The notes: generated from the sequence alone by a model not told the origin. Counted from the first letter of the stretch, positions 1 through 5,853 are shown. The stretch is 5,910 nt of DNA from Firmicutes bacterium UBA1065 (GCA_002316225.1 DCDC01000053.1:1-5910), one strand, 5' to 3'. A program made the numbers and translations.

Positions 1-24
1 GGTTTTGGTTATTTTCTGGAGTAA
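1..24 (+). CDS. Possible 3' end of an upstream gene (partial)
   Basis: Reading from base 1 gives seven sense codons (G-F-G-Y-F-L-E) and a TAA stop at 22-24, two bases before the ATG of the LarA-family gene. The ribosome binding site of that next gene (GGAG at 18-21) would lie inside the last codons, which is a usual operon arrangement. Seven codons cannot identify a product, and another frame is also open here. The call rests only on the position of the stop and on the absence of any promoter in these bases. Confidence 0.3.
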   Translation, partial: GFGYFLE

Positions 25-26
25 TT

Positions 27-1277
27 ATGGAATTAGCAATAGGTTTTGGGTCAATTCCACAGATTGTAAATATACCCGACAATCAAATTATAGGTATTCT
101 AAAAGCTAACAATATAGAAATTGGTTTAACAGGCGTTGACGAAGTCAAAAGATCACTGAAAAATCCCATAGATACAGCAAGATTAAGGGATATTGTAAAA
201 CCGGGTGAAAAGGTTGTTATAATAACAAGTGATATAACAAGACCCGTCCCCAGCCATAAAATTATACCGACTATATTGGATGAATTATATGAAGCAGGAG
301 TCAAAAAAGAAGATATATCAGTTGTACTTGCCTTGGGAAGCCATAGGAGACATACTGAAGAAGAAAAAATAAGGCTCCTGGGCGAAAGGGTTTACAATGA
401 GGTAAAGTGCATAGATTCTGATGCTGATGACTGCGTGCGAATGGGAGTAACTTCATCAGGAACGCCTGTAGATATTTTCAGGCTGGTAGCTGAAGCTGAC
501 AGAAGAATTTGTGTTGGGAACATTGAGTATCATTATTTTGCAGGATACAGCGGAGGAGCAAAGGCTATAATGCCCGGGGTATCAACTCCAAGTGCAATCC
601 AGGCAAACCACAGCAAAATGATACTTGATGATGCTAAAGCAGGAAAACTGGAAGGTAATCCTGTCAGAGAGGATTTAGAAGAAGCAATAAAATATTGTCC
701 GATTGATTTTATTGTTAACGTTGTTTTGGATGAAAAAAAAGAAATTATTTATTCAGTTGCAGGAGATTATATTAAAGCTCACAGAGAAGGCTGCAAGTTT
801 TTAGATAAAATTTACAAAATTAGGCTTAAGGAAAAAGCAGATATTATTATAGTATCTCAAGGTGGAGCCCCAAAAGACCTGAATTTGTATCAAACTCAAA
901 AAGCCCTTGATAATGCTAAGCATGCTGTTAAAGATGGTGGTATTATCATTTTGGCAGGGTCATGTAAAGAAGGCCTGGGAAGCCAAATTTTTGAAGAATG
1001 GATGACCCAAGCCAATACACCGGACGATTTAATCAGCAGAATCAGAGAAAACTTTAAGCTTGGAGGGCATAAAGCTGCTGCCATAGCTTTAGTACTGAAA
1101 AAAGCTAAAATATTTTTGGTGTCAGAATTGGAACATGAATTGGTTAAATCCATATTTATGGAACCTTATGATACTGTTCAAGAAGCGTATAATGATGCGA
1201 TTAAAGAATTGGGTGATGATGCGAAGGTATTAATTATGCCGTATGGCGGTTCTACATTGCCTGTCGTAAATGAATAA
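27..1277 (+). CDS. larA: LarA-family nickel-pincer-dependent 2-hydroxyacid racemase/epimerase
   Basis: This 416-residue protein is close to the usual length of LarA (about 424), the cytoplasmic lactate racemase that uses a covalently bound nickel-pincer nucleotide for reversible hydride transfer. Compared with the residues described for LarA, the following are visible: R72 in SDITRP (LarA R75), H106 in LGSHRRH (H108), H169 in EYHYFAGYSGGAK (H174), K179 ten residues later (the cofactor-bearing K184), H195 in QANHSK (nickel ligand H200), and Q289/K292 in YQTQK (Q295/K298). The spacing agrees within a few residues, so the protein should be active. The region matching LarA W358 reads LGGHKAAA and has no tryptophan, so the substrate need not be lactate; the superfamily also includes malate, phenyllactate and sugar-acid enzymes. 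The start is ATG 27 with GGAG five bases upstream. The cofactor genes larB, larC and larE are not in the window. No promoter is visible upstream, so it is probably read with a preceding gene. Its sequence looks more AT-rich than the genes that follow. Confidence 0.88.
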   Translation: MELAIGFGSIPQIVNIPDNQIIGILKANNIEIGLTGVDEVKRSLKNPIDTARLRDIVKPGEKVVIITSDITRPVPSHKIIPTILDELYEAGVKKEDISVVLALGSHRRHTEEEKIRLLGERVYNEVKCIDSDADDCVRMGVTSSGTPVDIFRLVAEADRRICVGNIEYHYFAGYSGGAKAIMPGVSTPSAIQANHSKMILDDAKAGKLEGNPVREDLEEAIKYCPIDFIVNVVLDEKKEIIYSVAGDYIKAHREGCKFLDKIYKIRLKEKADIIIVSQGGAPKDLNLYQTQKALDNAKHAVKDGGIIILAGSCKEGLGSQIFEEWMTQANTPDDLISRIRENFKLGGHKAAAIALVLKKAKIFLVSELEHELVKSIFMEPYDTVQEAYNDAIKELGDDAKVLIMPYGGSTLPVVNE

Positions 1278-1290
1278 CAAAGGAGGAAGC

Positions 1291-1399
1291 TAGCCCAAAG
1301 CATTATTTAAGGATGTTTCTGAGGCTGCTGTAAAAACCGGCGCGAACAGAATTTAAAGCAAAATAATTTTTAGCATAAGTATCCATATAATTTGGGCTA
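1291..1399. repeat. Widely spaced 9-bp perfect inverted repeat
   Basis: TAGCCCAAA at 1291-1299 is the exact reverse complement of TTTGGGCTA at 1391-1399. The arms bracket 91 bases, which include the possible gene remnant, and lie just before the btu promoter. In RNA the arms could close a long stem-loop; in DNA they could be the worn ends of a small element. No target duplication is evident at the edges, and no T-run follows the second arm, so it is not a convincing terminator for larA. Confidence 0.4.
1294..1356 (+). pseudogene. Possible gene remnant behind an orphan Shine-Dalgarno
   Basis: A strong AAGGAGG (1280-1286) follows the larA stop by a few bases, but no ATG, GTG or TTG stands at a usable distance. 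Instead, an in-frame TAG (1291-1293) opens a 20-codon stretch reading PKALFKDVSEAAVKTGANRI, ending at TAA 1354-1356. The stretch has a protein-like composition, unlike the AT-rich bases around it. It may be what is left of a gene once co-transcribed with larA. It is too short to assign to a family, and chance is a serious alternative. Confidence 0.22.
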
Positions 1400-1407
1400 T
1401 TTCTTAA

Positions 1408-1436
1408 TTGACAATAGTAATATAATGTAATATACT
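1408..1436 (+). promoter_or_regulatory. Sigma-A promoter of the btu operon
   Basis: A perfect -35 hexamer TTGACA (1408-1413) is separated by 17 bp from TATACT (1431-1436), one mismatch from the -10 consensus. Transcription would begin near 1443, about 15 bases before the first strand of the riboswitch P1 stem. This is the position expected for a riboswitch-controlled leader. Confidence 0.8.
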
Positions 1437-1456
1437 TAACTCAACTGAAGACTTTC

Positions 1457-1638
1457 GATATTGGTGCGCAGTAATGCGATAATAGGGAATCAGGTTGGAA
1501 TCCTGAACAGTCCTGCTGCCGTATTGAGTGAGCGGTTTTTATGCTTTAAGCAACCACTGGAATTTCCGGGAAGGTAAAAACTTGCGATGAACTCTGAGTC
1601 GGAAAACCTGCCAATATTATTTGCGTAGATACCGCAAA
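1457..1638 (+). promoter_or_regulatory. Cobalamin (adenosylcobalamin-type) riboswitch
   Basis: The leader carries the conserved blocks of the cobalamin (B12-box) aptamer in the right order: GGTGC at 1463-1467, AATAGGGAA at 1481-1489, the hairpin TCAGG/CCTGA (1490-1494 with 1502-1506), AACAGTCCTGCTGCCGT at 1506-1522, CCACTGG at 1554-1560, GGGAAGG at 1568-1574, GATGA near 1586, GAGTCGGAAAACCTGCC at 1596-1612. P1 is a perfect 7-bp helix, ATATTGG (1458-1464) with CCAATAT (1611-1617), extendable by a G-U pair. Directly after it comes the hairpin TTTGCG/CGCAAA (1620-1625 with 1633-1638), in the place of the peripheral P13 hairpin whose loop contacts L5 in this class; I could not find a convincing loop-loop match. 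It controls the three transporter genes downstream and is the best evidence that they carry a corrinoid. Ligand binding is expected to favour the terminator at 1708. Confidence 0.93.
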
Positions 1639-1672
1639 TGCTATGCATTACAGAGGATAATAGCGATAGCAT
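1638..1672 (+). other. Linker stem-loop between riboswitch and terminator
   Basis: ATGCTAT (1638-1644) is the exact reverse complement of ATAGCAT (1666-1672) and encloses 21 bases. It begins on the last base of the preceding hairpin, so the two could stack. It may help fold the expression platform, but no direct pairing between this stem and the terminator arms was found. Confidence 0.4.
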
Positions 1673-1707
1673 ATTAAATTAAATTATCCAAAACATTTGT
1701 GGAATTT

Positions 1708-1733
1708 ACGTTTCGGAAACGAGACGTTTTTTT
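1708..1733 (+). terminator. Riboswitch-controlled intrinsic terminator (attenuator)
   Basis: ACGTTTCG (1708-1715) pairs with CGAGACGT (1720-1727) over eight pairs, one of them G-U, and closes a GAAA tetraloop (1716-1719). Seven T follow at 1727-1733. It lies about 90 bases after the aptamer and 80 bases before btuF, which is the layout of a transcription-attenuation riboswitch. A start codon placed upstream at GTG 1699 would put this hairpin inside the coding region, which argues against that start. Confidence 0.88.
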
Positions 1734-1802
1734 ATGTCCTGACCCAAAACCCGGGACCGGATGTTCGGATATGCGCTATTCCTCTAAAATTCAATACAAA
1801 AC

Positions 1803-1807
1803 GGAGG
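1803..1807 (+). promoter_or_regulatory. Ribosome binding site that fixes the btuF start
   Basis: GGAGG lies five bases before ATG 1813, the codon that begins the lipoprotein signal peptide. The reading frame stays open upstream to GTG 1699, but that candidate has no such site and precedes the terminator. The spacer includes an out-of-frame ATG-AAA-TGA (1808-1816), which probably has no effect. Confidence 0.8.
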
Positions 1808-1812
1808 ATGAA

Positions 1813-2751
1813 ATGAAAAGAAAGAGTATCTTAGTTTTAACCCTTATTTGCATCATGGCGGTCCTTGCCGCCTGCGCCCCTAAAGCCGGGGAAGAACCCA
1901 TGGCAGGAGACCAAAATTCAGACTTGCCGGTAAAAGACCGGGCCGGCATTGATATATCCATACCGGATGAAATCAACAAAATAATCTCCATATCTCCTGC
2001 CAATACGGAAATATTAATAGAATTGGGTTTTGGTGATAAGATTATTGCAGTGGATGAGTATTCGAAAGATATTGAAGGGCTGCCCCAGGGTATACCCTTA
2101 TTCGATATGATGGCCCCGGATGCGGAAAAGATTGTTGCTTTAGAACCGGATATTATCTATACCACCGGAATGGCCATGGCGGAAGGAAATGACCCCTACA
2201 AGCCCATAAGGGACATGGGCATATGCGTGGCTTACATACCTGCCTCTTTAAGCATAGAGGAAATATATGAAGACATACTTTTTATAGCCTCTTCTCTTAA
2301 AGTTCAAGATAAAGGCCTCGACCTGGTAAACAGGATGAAGAACAAAATCGAAGAATTTAAAAAAGTCGGGGCAACCATTGAGGACAAGAAGACCGTTTAT
2401 TTTGAAATTTCCGCAGCCCCTTATCTTTACAGCTTCGGAAAAGGGGTATTCTTAAATGAAATGATTGAAATAATAGGAGCCGAAAATGTATTGTCAGACC
2501 ATGAATGGTGGATTTCTGTTTCGGAAGAAACCGTTATTGCAGCTGACCCTGATGTTATCATAACCAATGTTGATTATATTGAAAATCCCGTGGAAGAAAT
2601 CAAATCCCGCCCCGGCTGGGAGAATATGAAGGCTATTAAGAACAATGACGTTTATTATGTGGACAATTACGCAACCTCCCATAACAACCACAACATAATT
2701 ACAGGCCTGGAGCAAATGGCAAGGGCCATATACCCGGATATATACCGATGA
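1813..2751 (+). CDS. btuF: Corrinoid ABC transporter substrate-binding lipoprotein (BtuF-like)
   Basis: This 312-residue lipoprotein should capture cobalamin or a related corrinoid outside the membrane and deliver it to the permease encoded next. Residues 1-21 form a lipoprotein signal: KRK at 2-4, a hydrophobic stretch, and lipobox LAAC with C21 as the lipid-modified residue. An acidic linker leads to the class III periplasmic-binding fold of the BtuF/FepB type. Its first lobe begins with IISISPANTEILIELGFGDK (58-77) and contains the family pattern PDAEKIVALEPDII. The second lobe has a TVYFEIS strand, then DHEWWISVSEE with W232 and W233, the AADPDVIITN strand, and a closing helix GLEQMARAIYP. 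Near the C-terminus SHNNHN (289-294) supplies two histidines in a region that often lines the ligand cleft. The frame extends upstream to GTG 1699, but that start would include the terminator and bury the signal peptide, so ATG 1813 was chosen. The stop overlaps the btuC start by ATGA. Cargo is inferred from the riboswitch; sequence alone could also fit a siderophore or heme binder. Confidence 0.9.
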   Translation: MKRKSILVLTLICIMAVLAACAPKAGEEPMAGDQNSDLPVKDRAGIDISIPDEINKIISISPANTEILIELGFGDKIIAVDEYSKDIEGLPQGIPLFDMMAPDAEKIVALEPDIIYTTGMAMAEGNDPYKPIRDMGICVAYIPASLSIEEIYEDILFIASSLKVQDKGLDLVNRMKNKIEEFKKVGATIEDKKTVYFEISAAPYLYSFGKGVFLNEMIEIIGAENVLSDHEWWISVSEETVIAADPDVIITNVDYIENPVEEIKSRPGWENMKAIKNNDVYYVDNYATSHNNHNIITGLEQMARAIYPDIYR

Positions 2752-3773
2752 AAGTAAAATATAAAATAATATTATCAGTAATATTCAGCTTTCTGGCGAT
2801 AATGGCGGGAGTGGGATTAGGGAGCATAAAGGTTCCCCCTTCACATATAATCAATATAATAGCAAACAAAATATTTTCTTTACCTCTTCACCCCGATTTG
2901 CAAAGTTCTACTGCCCTGGCCATAATCTGGAAACTAAGGCTTCCCAGAACCCTTTTGGCTTTCCTGGTGGGCGGGGCCGTGGCCGTTAGCGGGTCCGTAA
3001 TGCAGTCGGTATTGAAGAATCCTTTGGCGTCCTCCTATACCTTGGGAGTGTCATCAGGTGCTTCCCTGGGGGCGGCCTTGGTTATTGTTACAGGGTTCAA
3101 CATACCCTTTTTGGGGGTCTTCACCCTGCCCGTTACAGGCCTGGTATTTGGCATGGCTACGGTTTTTTCGGCAGTAAAATTTGCAGCCATGATGGATAAA
3201 AGTTTGGAAACAAATACGATTATTCTGGTAGGGATGGTTTTTTCATTGTTTGTCAATGCCATTCTGACCCTGGTAACGGCAATGGCAAGAGACCATCTGG
3301 CCCAGCTTACTTTTTGGCAAATGGGAAGTTTTTCACTGAAGGACTGGTCTAATGTTATAATACTCTTTCCCATAGTACTGATAGGGGTAATACTGATCCA
3401 AAGTTTTTCAAAAGAAATGGATATAATGACTTTCGGAGAAGACCAGGCCTTCACAATGGGCGTGGATGTTCACAAAGTCAAGTGGAGCCTCTTAAGCCTT
3501 TCGGCAGGCCTAACGGGCAGTGCCATTTCATTTGTGGGAGTAATAGGATTCATTGATTTGATAGCCCCCCATGTGGTAAGAAAAATATTCGGCTCCAGCC
3601 ACAAAATCGTCATCCCCATGTCCATGTTTTTCGGCGGTTCATTCATGGTCATCTGCGACCTGATTGCCAGGACCATCGTGTCTCCTTCGGAACTGCCGGT
3701 TGGGGCAATTACGGCTTTAATAGGGGCGCCCTTTTTTGCCTATGTATACTTTTCAAGAAGAAGGTGGTTATAA
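2748..3773 (+). CDS. btuC: Corrinoid ABC transporter permease (BtuC-like, FecCD family)
   Basis: This 341-residue membrane protein has the normal length of the FecCD/BtuC family, which forms a homodimeric channel for corrinoids, siderophores or heme. A first membrane helix covers roughly residues 6-26. The family hallmark RLPRTLLAFLVGGAVAVSG (64-82) runs into the MQSVLKNPLASSYTLGVSSGA block (85-105). FWQMGSFS (189-196) is the usual segment before the middle helices. GEDQAFTMGVDV (230-241) is the EAA-like cytoplasmic coupling region that contacts the ATPase. The C-terminal part has the typical GVIGFIDLIAPHVVRKIFG (264-282), DLIAR and ELPVGAITALIGAPFFAYV blocks, ending in a basic tail. About ten membrane segments are expected; I count hydrophobic stretches consistent with this but did not run a predictor. 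ATG 2748 overlaps the btuF stop by four bases with only a weak ribosome binding site, so translation is probably coupled. Cargo is inferred from the riboswitch. Confidence 0.92.
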   Translation: MKVKYKIILSVIFSFLAIMAGVGLGSIKVPPSHIINIIANKIFSLPLHPDLQSSTALAIIWKLRLPRTLLAFLVGGAVAVSGSVMQSVLKNPLASSYTLGVSSGASLGAALVIVTGFNIPFLGVFTLPVTGLVFGMATVFSAVKFAAMMDKSLETNTIILVGMVFSLFVNAILTLVTAMARDHLAQLTFWQMGSFSLKDWSNVIILFPIVLIGVILIQSFSKEMDIMTFGEDQAFTMGVDVHKVKWSLLSLSAGLTGSAISFVGVIGFIDLIAPHVVRKIFGSSHKIVIPMSMFFGGSFMVICDLIARTIVSPSELPVGAITALIGAPFFAYVYFSRRRWL

Positions 3774-4577
3774 ATGTTAAGCTTACAAAACGTAAATGCC
3801 GGTTACAAGGGAATCGATGTAATATACAATATATCCTTCAGCCTTAAGGAAGGTGAAAACCTGTGCATCCTGGGCCCCAACGGATGCGGGAAGACCACCC
3901 TTATCAGGGCAATTTCAGGCCTCATCCCCCATGAAGGTTCCATAAAGATAGACGGAATAGATATAAATAAGATGAAAAGGGCGGATGTGGCCGCGAAAAT
4001 AGCTGTTTTGAGCCAGATTTCAACCATATACTTCTCTTACAGCATTTATGAGACAGTCCTTTTGGGAAGATACCTGCACATGAAGGGGAGGACCTTTAAG
4101 GAGCCCTCTTCAAAAGATAAGGAATATACGGATAAATGCCTGAAGGCTGTAGGTTTATACAGTATTAGAAATAAGCAGATAAACGAATTGTCGGGAGGCC
4201 AGCTCCAGAGGGTTTACCTGGCAAGGACCCTGGCCCAGGAACCTGATATAATACTCCTGGATGAACCCACAAATCATTTGGATCTTAAGCATCAGGCAGA
4301 GCTTATAGATTTTTTGAGGGACTGGTCAAAATACGAGGGCCATTCGGTAATTGGAGTGATGCATGATTTAAACTTAGCAATAAAACTATCCGACAAGGTA
4401 TTGGTTCTGGACAAGGGAAGGATGGCTGCCTATGGCAAGGCAACTGATGTATTTTCTTCCAATCTCTTGAACCAGGTCTACGATATGAACATAACCGAAT
4501 ACATGGTGGATTCCCTTAGAATTTGGGAAAACTTTGACCATCATTTGAAAATGGGCAAATTGCGTAAAGTGAATTAA
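3774..4577 (+). CDS. btuD: Corrinoid ABC transporter ATP-binding protein (BtuD-like)
   Basis: This 267-residue cytoplasmic ATPase powers the importer by binding to BtuC as a dimer. All motifs are intact: Walker A GPNGCGKTT (34-42), Q-loop glutamine Q81 in LSQIS, signature LSGGQLQR (139-146), Walker B IILLDEP (159-165), D-loop near NHLD (167-170) and H-loop histidine H197 in VMHDLN. The segment YSIYETVLLGRY (89-100) is typical of ATPases that serve FecCD permeases. After DKVLVLDKGRMAAYG (207-221) a short C-terminal extension follows, with no recognised domain. The length matches FecE/BtuD/FhuC relatives. ATG 3774 directly follows the btuC stop, and AAGGTGG at 3761-3767 within the end of btuC is its ribosome binding site. 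It is the last gene of the operon; a palindromic repeat begins 13 bases after its stop, and the terminator lies at 4734. Confidence 0.93.
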   Translation: MLSLQNVNAGYKGIDVIYNISFSLKEGENLCILGPNGCGKTTLIRAISGLIPHEGSIKIDGIDINKMKRADVAAKIAVLSQISTIYFSYSIYETVLLGRYLHMKGRTFKEPSSKDKEYTDKCLKAVGLYSIRNKQINELSGGQLQRVYLARTLAQEPDIILLDEPTNHLDLKHQAELIDFLRDWSKYEGHSVIGVMHDLNLAIKLSDKVLVLDKGRMAAYGKATDVFSSNLLNQVYDMNITEYMVDSLRIWENFDHHLKMGKLRKVN

Positions 4578-4589
4578 CAGACTCCTGTA

Positions 4590-4655
4590 TGTCATCCTGA
4601 GCGAAGGGAAGGATCTCATTAAATTATGGGATTCTTCACTGCGTTCAGAGTGACA
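4590..4655. repeat. 66-bp imperfect palindromic dispersed repeat
   Basis: Arms of 30 bases (4590-4619 and 4626-4655) are separated by TAAATT. By my alignment 23 positions form Watson-Crick pairs, four form G-U pairs in one strand and three are mismatched. The arms start TGTCATCCTGAGCGAAG and end CAGAGTGACA, the pattern of a short palindromic repeat found many times in genomes of Clostridia and other bacteria, where it often yields spurious translations containing CHSERSEES. It sits between genes just after btuD and could fold into a long hairpin in the btu mRNA. No transposase is encoded. Copy number in this genome cannot be seen here. Confidence 0.8.
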
Positions 4656-4696
4656 CGAGCTCATAAGATGCTTAGGGCTTTAGCCCGAAGGATGAC
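4656..4696. repeat. Adjoining repeat segment completing a composite palindrome
   Basis: After the 66-bp palindrome, AGGATGAC (4689-4696) is the exact reverse complement of GTCATCCT at 4591-4598, so the whole stretch 4591-4696 is bounded by inverted repeats. Inside lies a small hairpin, GGGC (4675-4678) and GCCC (4683-4686) around TTTA. The layout suggests either a second, partial copy of the same repeat family or one larger element with the 66-bp palindrome nested in it. Confidence 0.5.
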
Positions 4697-4733
4697 TCTA
4701 TGGTGTATTCATAGCAATGGCACTGACCTATAT

Positions 4734-4759
4734 AAATAACCGAATCCGGTTATTTTTTT
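4734..4759 (+). terminator. Intrinsic terminator of the btuFCD operon
   Basis: AAATAACCG (4734-4742) pairs perfectly with CGGTTATTT (4747-4755) around an AATC loop, and the T-run continues to 4759. It lies about 155 bases after the btuD stop and just before the promoter region of the next gene. The mRNA would therefore carry the palindromic repeat in its 3' untranslated region. Confidence 0.82.
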
Positions 4760-4790
4760 AATACCTGTAATTAAGATGGATAAATCCGGG

Positions 4791-4796
4791 TATAAT
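4791..4796 (+). promoter_or_regulatory. -10 element of the GerMN lipoprotein gene
   Basis: A perfect TATAAT lies 32 bases before the ATG at 4829. No good -35 hexamer is found at 16-18 bp; TAATTA at 4768-4773 (17 bp) is weak, and the bases before the -10 lack the TG of an extended -10. The promoter may be weak or need an activator, or be read by an alternative sigma factor. Its place between the btu terminator and the next gene supports a separate transcription unit. Confidence 0.5.
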
Positions 4797-4828
4797 AAAT
4801 TAACATTATTATGCAAAAGGAGATAAGC

Positions 4829-5842
4829 ATGAAGAAATTATTATTTATATGGGCAGTCCTGGCCCTTATGCTCACGGCATGCAATACCGGTCCCCAAAAC
4901 GAAGAGCCGGTAGATCAGGAAGTATCAATAAAAGAATACTACCCGGCAACGGAAAACACAAAGTATACATACCAGGGGGAAGGAAATGAATTTGCCTCAT
5001 ACACCATGTTTTTTGATTATATTTCTGACGACCGTACCCAGATAAGAACCAACAATGGGGGAACAGTAACGGTAACAGTGCTTGAAATAAGAGATGACCA
5101 GCTTACGGTCCTGTATTCGAGGGGTGAAACCTATTTCAGGCAAAACTTCCTGAATGACCAATACCAGGGAGGTAATATTCTTCTTAAAGCTCCCCTTAAG
5201 GAAGGTAATACCTGGGCTTATGATGAAAACACAAAGGCGACCATCACCAGCCTGTCCAGGGAAGTGGTAACCGGCCTTGGAAATTACGAAGCCCTTGAGG
5301 TAACCTTAGAAGGGGATAAGGGTAAGACGGTAAACTATTATGCAAAGGGGATTGGCTTGGTTAAAACCATTTCTTCCGGAGAAGGTTATGAAGTTTCATC
5401 CACTTTGTCATCCATTGAAAATAATGTAGCTCTCATTCAAACCATAACCTTGTTTTATCCCAATGGGGAAGGGTCTATTGATGCGGTAGATGTACAAATT
5501 GAATTCAACACCAACGACGAACCTGTGGATGTGATAGAAAAAATGGTCAAAGATTTAACCCTTAATGAAATTTTAAGTCCCGGAACCAAAATCAACGAGC
5601 TTTATTTTGATGAGGAAGAATCCAGCGTCCACATAGATTTGTCGGAAGATTTCATAAAAGAAATGAATGCGGGAGCAAGTTTTGAAGCCCTTATACTTCA
5701 GAGCTTAACCAACACTTTGGGCAGCTATTACGGGGTTTCTAAGGTTTATTTGACCATCGACGGCGGTCCCTACGAATCGGGACACACAGTGATCCCTGAA
5801 GGTGAATCCTTAACCGTAAATTACGACAATATAAATATGTAA
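4829..5842 (+). CDS. Lipoprotein with C-terminal GerMN domain
   Basis: This 337-residue protein is an exported lipoprotein: KK at 2-3, a hydrophobic stretch and lipobox LTAC with C18. An acidic linker is followed by a beta-rich region (about 37-197) containing YYPATENTKYTYQG, PLKEGNTWAYDE and the YYAKGIGLVK turn; I do not recognise this as a named family. Residues about 203-330 match the GerMN domain of spore germination and sporulation proteins: ITLFYPNGEG, then VIEKMVKDL, LSPGTKINELYF, VHIDLSEDF, ALILQSLTNTLGSYYGVSKVYLTIDG. GerMN domains also occur in lipoproteins not tied to spores, so the exact role is open; an extracytoplasmic, envelope-associated function is the safest reading. The frame opens at ATG 4811, but ATG 4829 has AAGGAGA (4817-4823) at proper spacing and puts the basic residues at the start of the signal peptide. 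It has its own -10 element and follows the btu terminator, so a link with corrinoid uptake is not indicated. Confidence 0.85.
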   Translation: MKKLLFIWAVLALMLTACNTGPQNEEPVDQEVSIKEYYPATENTKYTYQGEGNEFASYTMFFDYISDDRTQIRTNNGGTVTVTVLEIRDDQLTVLYSRGETYFRQNFLNDQYQGGNILLKAPLKEGNTWAYDENTKATITSLSREVVTGLGNYEALEVTLEGDKGKTVNYYAKGIGLVKTISSGEGYEVSSTLSSIENNVALIQTITLFYPNGEGSIDAVDVQIEFNTNDEPVDVIEKMVKDLTLNEILSPGTKINELYFDEEESSVHIDLSEDFIKEMNAGASFEALILQSLTNTLGSYYGVSKVYLTIDGGPYESGHTVIPEGESLTVNYDNINM

Positions 5843-5853
5843 GTTATTGATTT

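Noticed and set aside
1421..1426. Perfect TATAAT as the -10 of the btu promoter
   Set aside because: It is only 7 bp from TTGACA at 1408. TATACT at 1431 has the ideal 17-bp spacing, so it is preferred.
1490..1672. Minus-strand open frame of 60 codons
   Set aside because: It lies entirely across the cobalamin riboswitch and its linker, whose structure explains the conservation.
3035..3454. Minus-strand open frame of 139 codons inside btuC
   Set aside because: It is antisense to a well-supported membrane protein and has no recognisable motif; such shadows are common opposite hydrophobic coding regions.
1813..4577. Siderophore or heme transporter instead of corrinoid
   Set aside because: The three protein families alone allow it, but a cobalamin riboswitch with its own promoter and attenuator directly controls the operon, so corrinoid is the better reading.
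4386..4664. Minus-strand open frame of 92 codons starting in the repeat (contains CHSERSEESH)
   Set aside because: Its start region is the palindromic repeat, which yields this spurious peptide in many genomes, and the rest runs antisense to the end of btuD. It has no ribosome binding site or family match.
4811..4828. ATG 4811 as start of the GerMN lipoprotein
   Set aside because: It would place Q-K-E-I-S in front of the signal peptide and use the ribosome binding site of ATG 4829 as coding sequence. ATG 4829 has the better site and signal layout.
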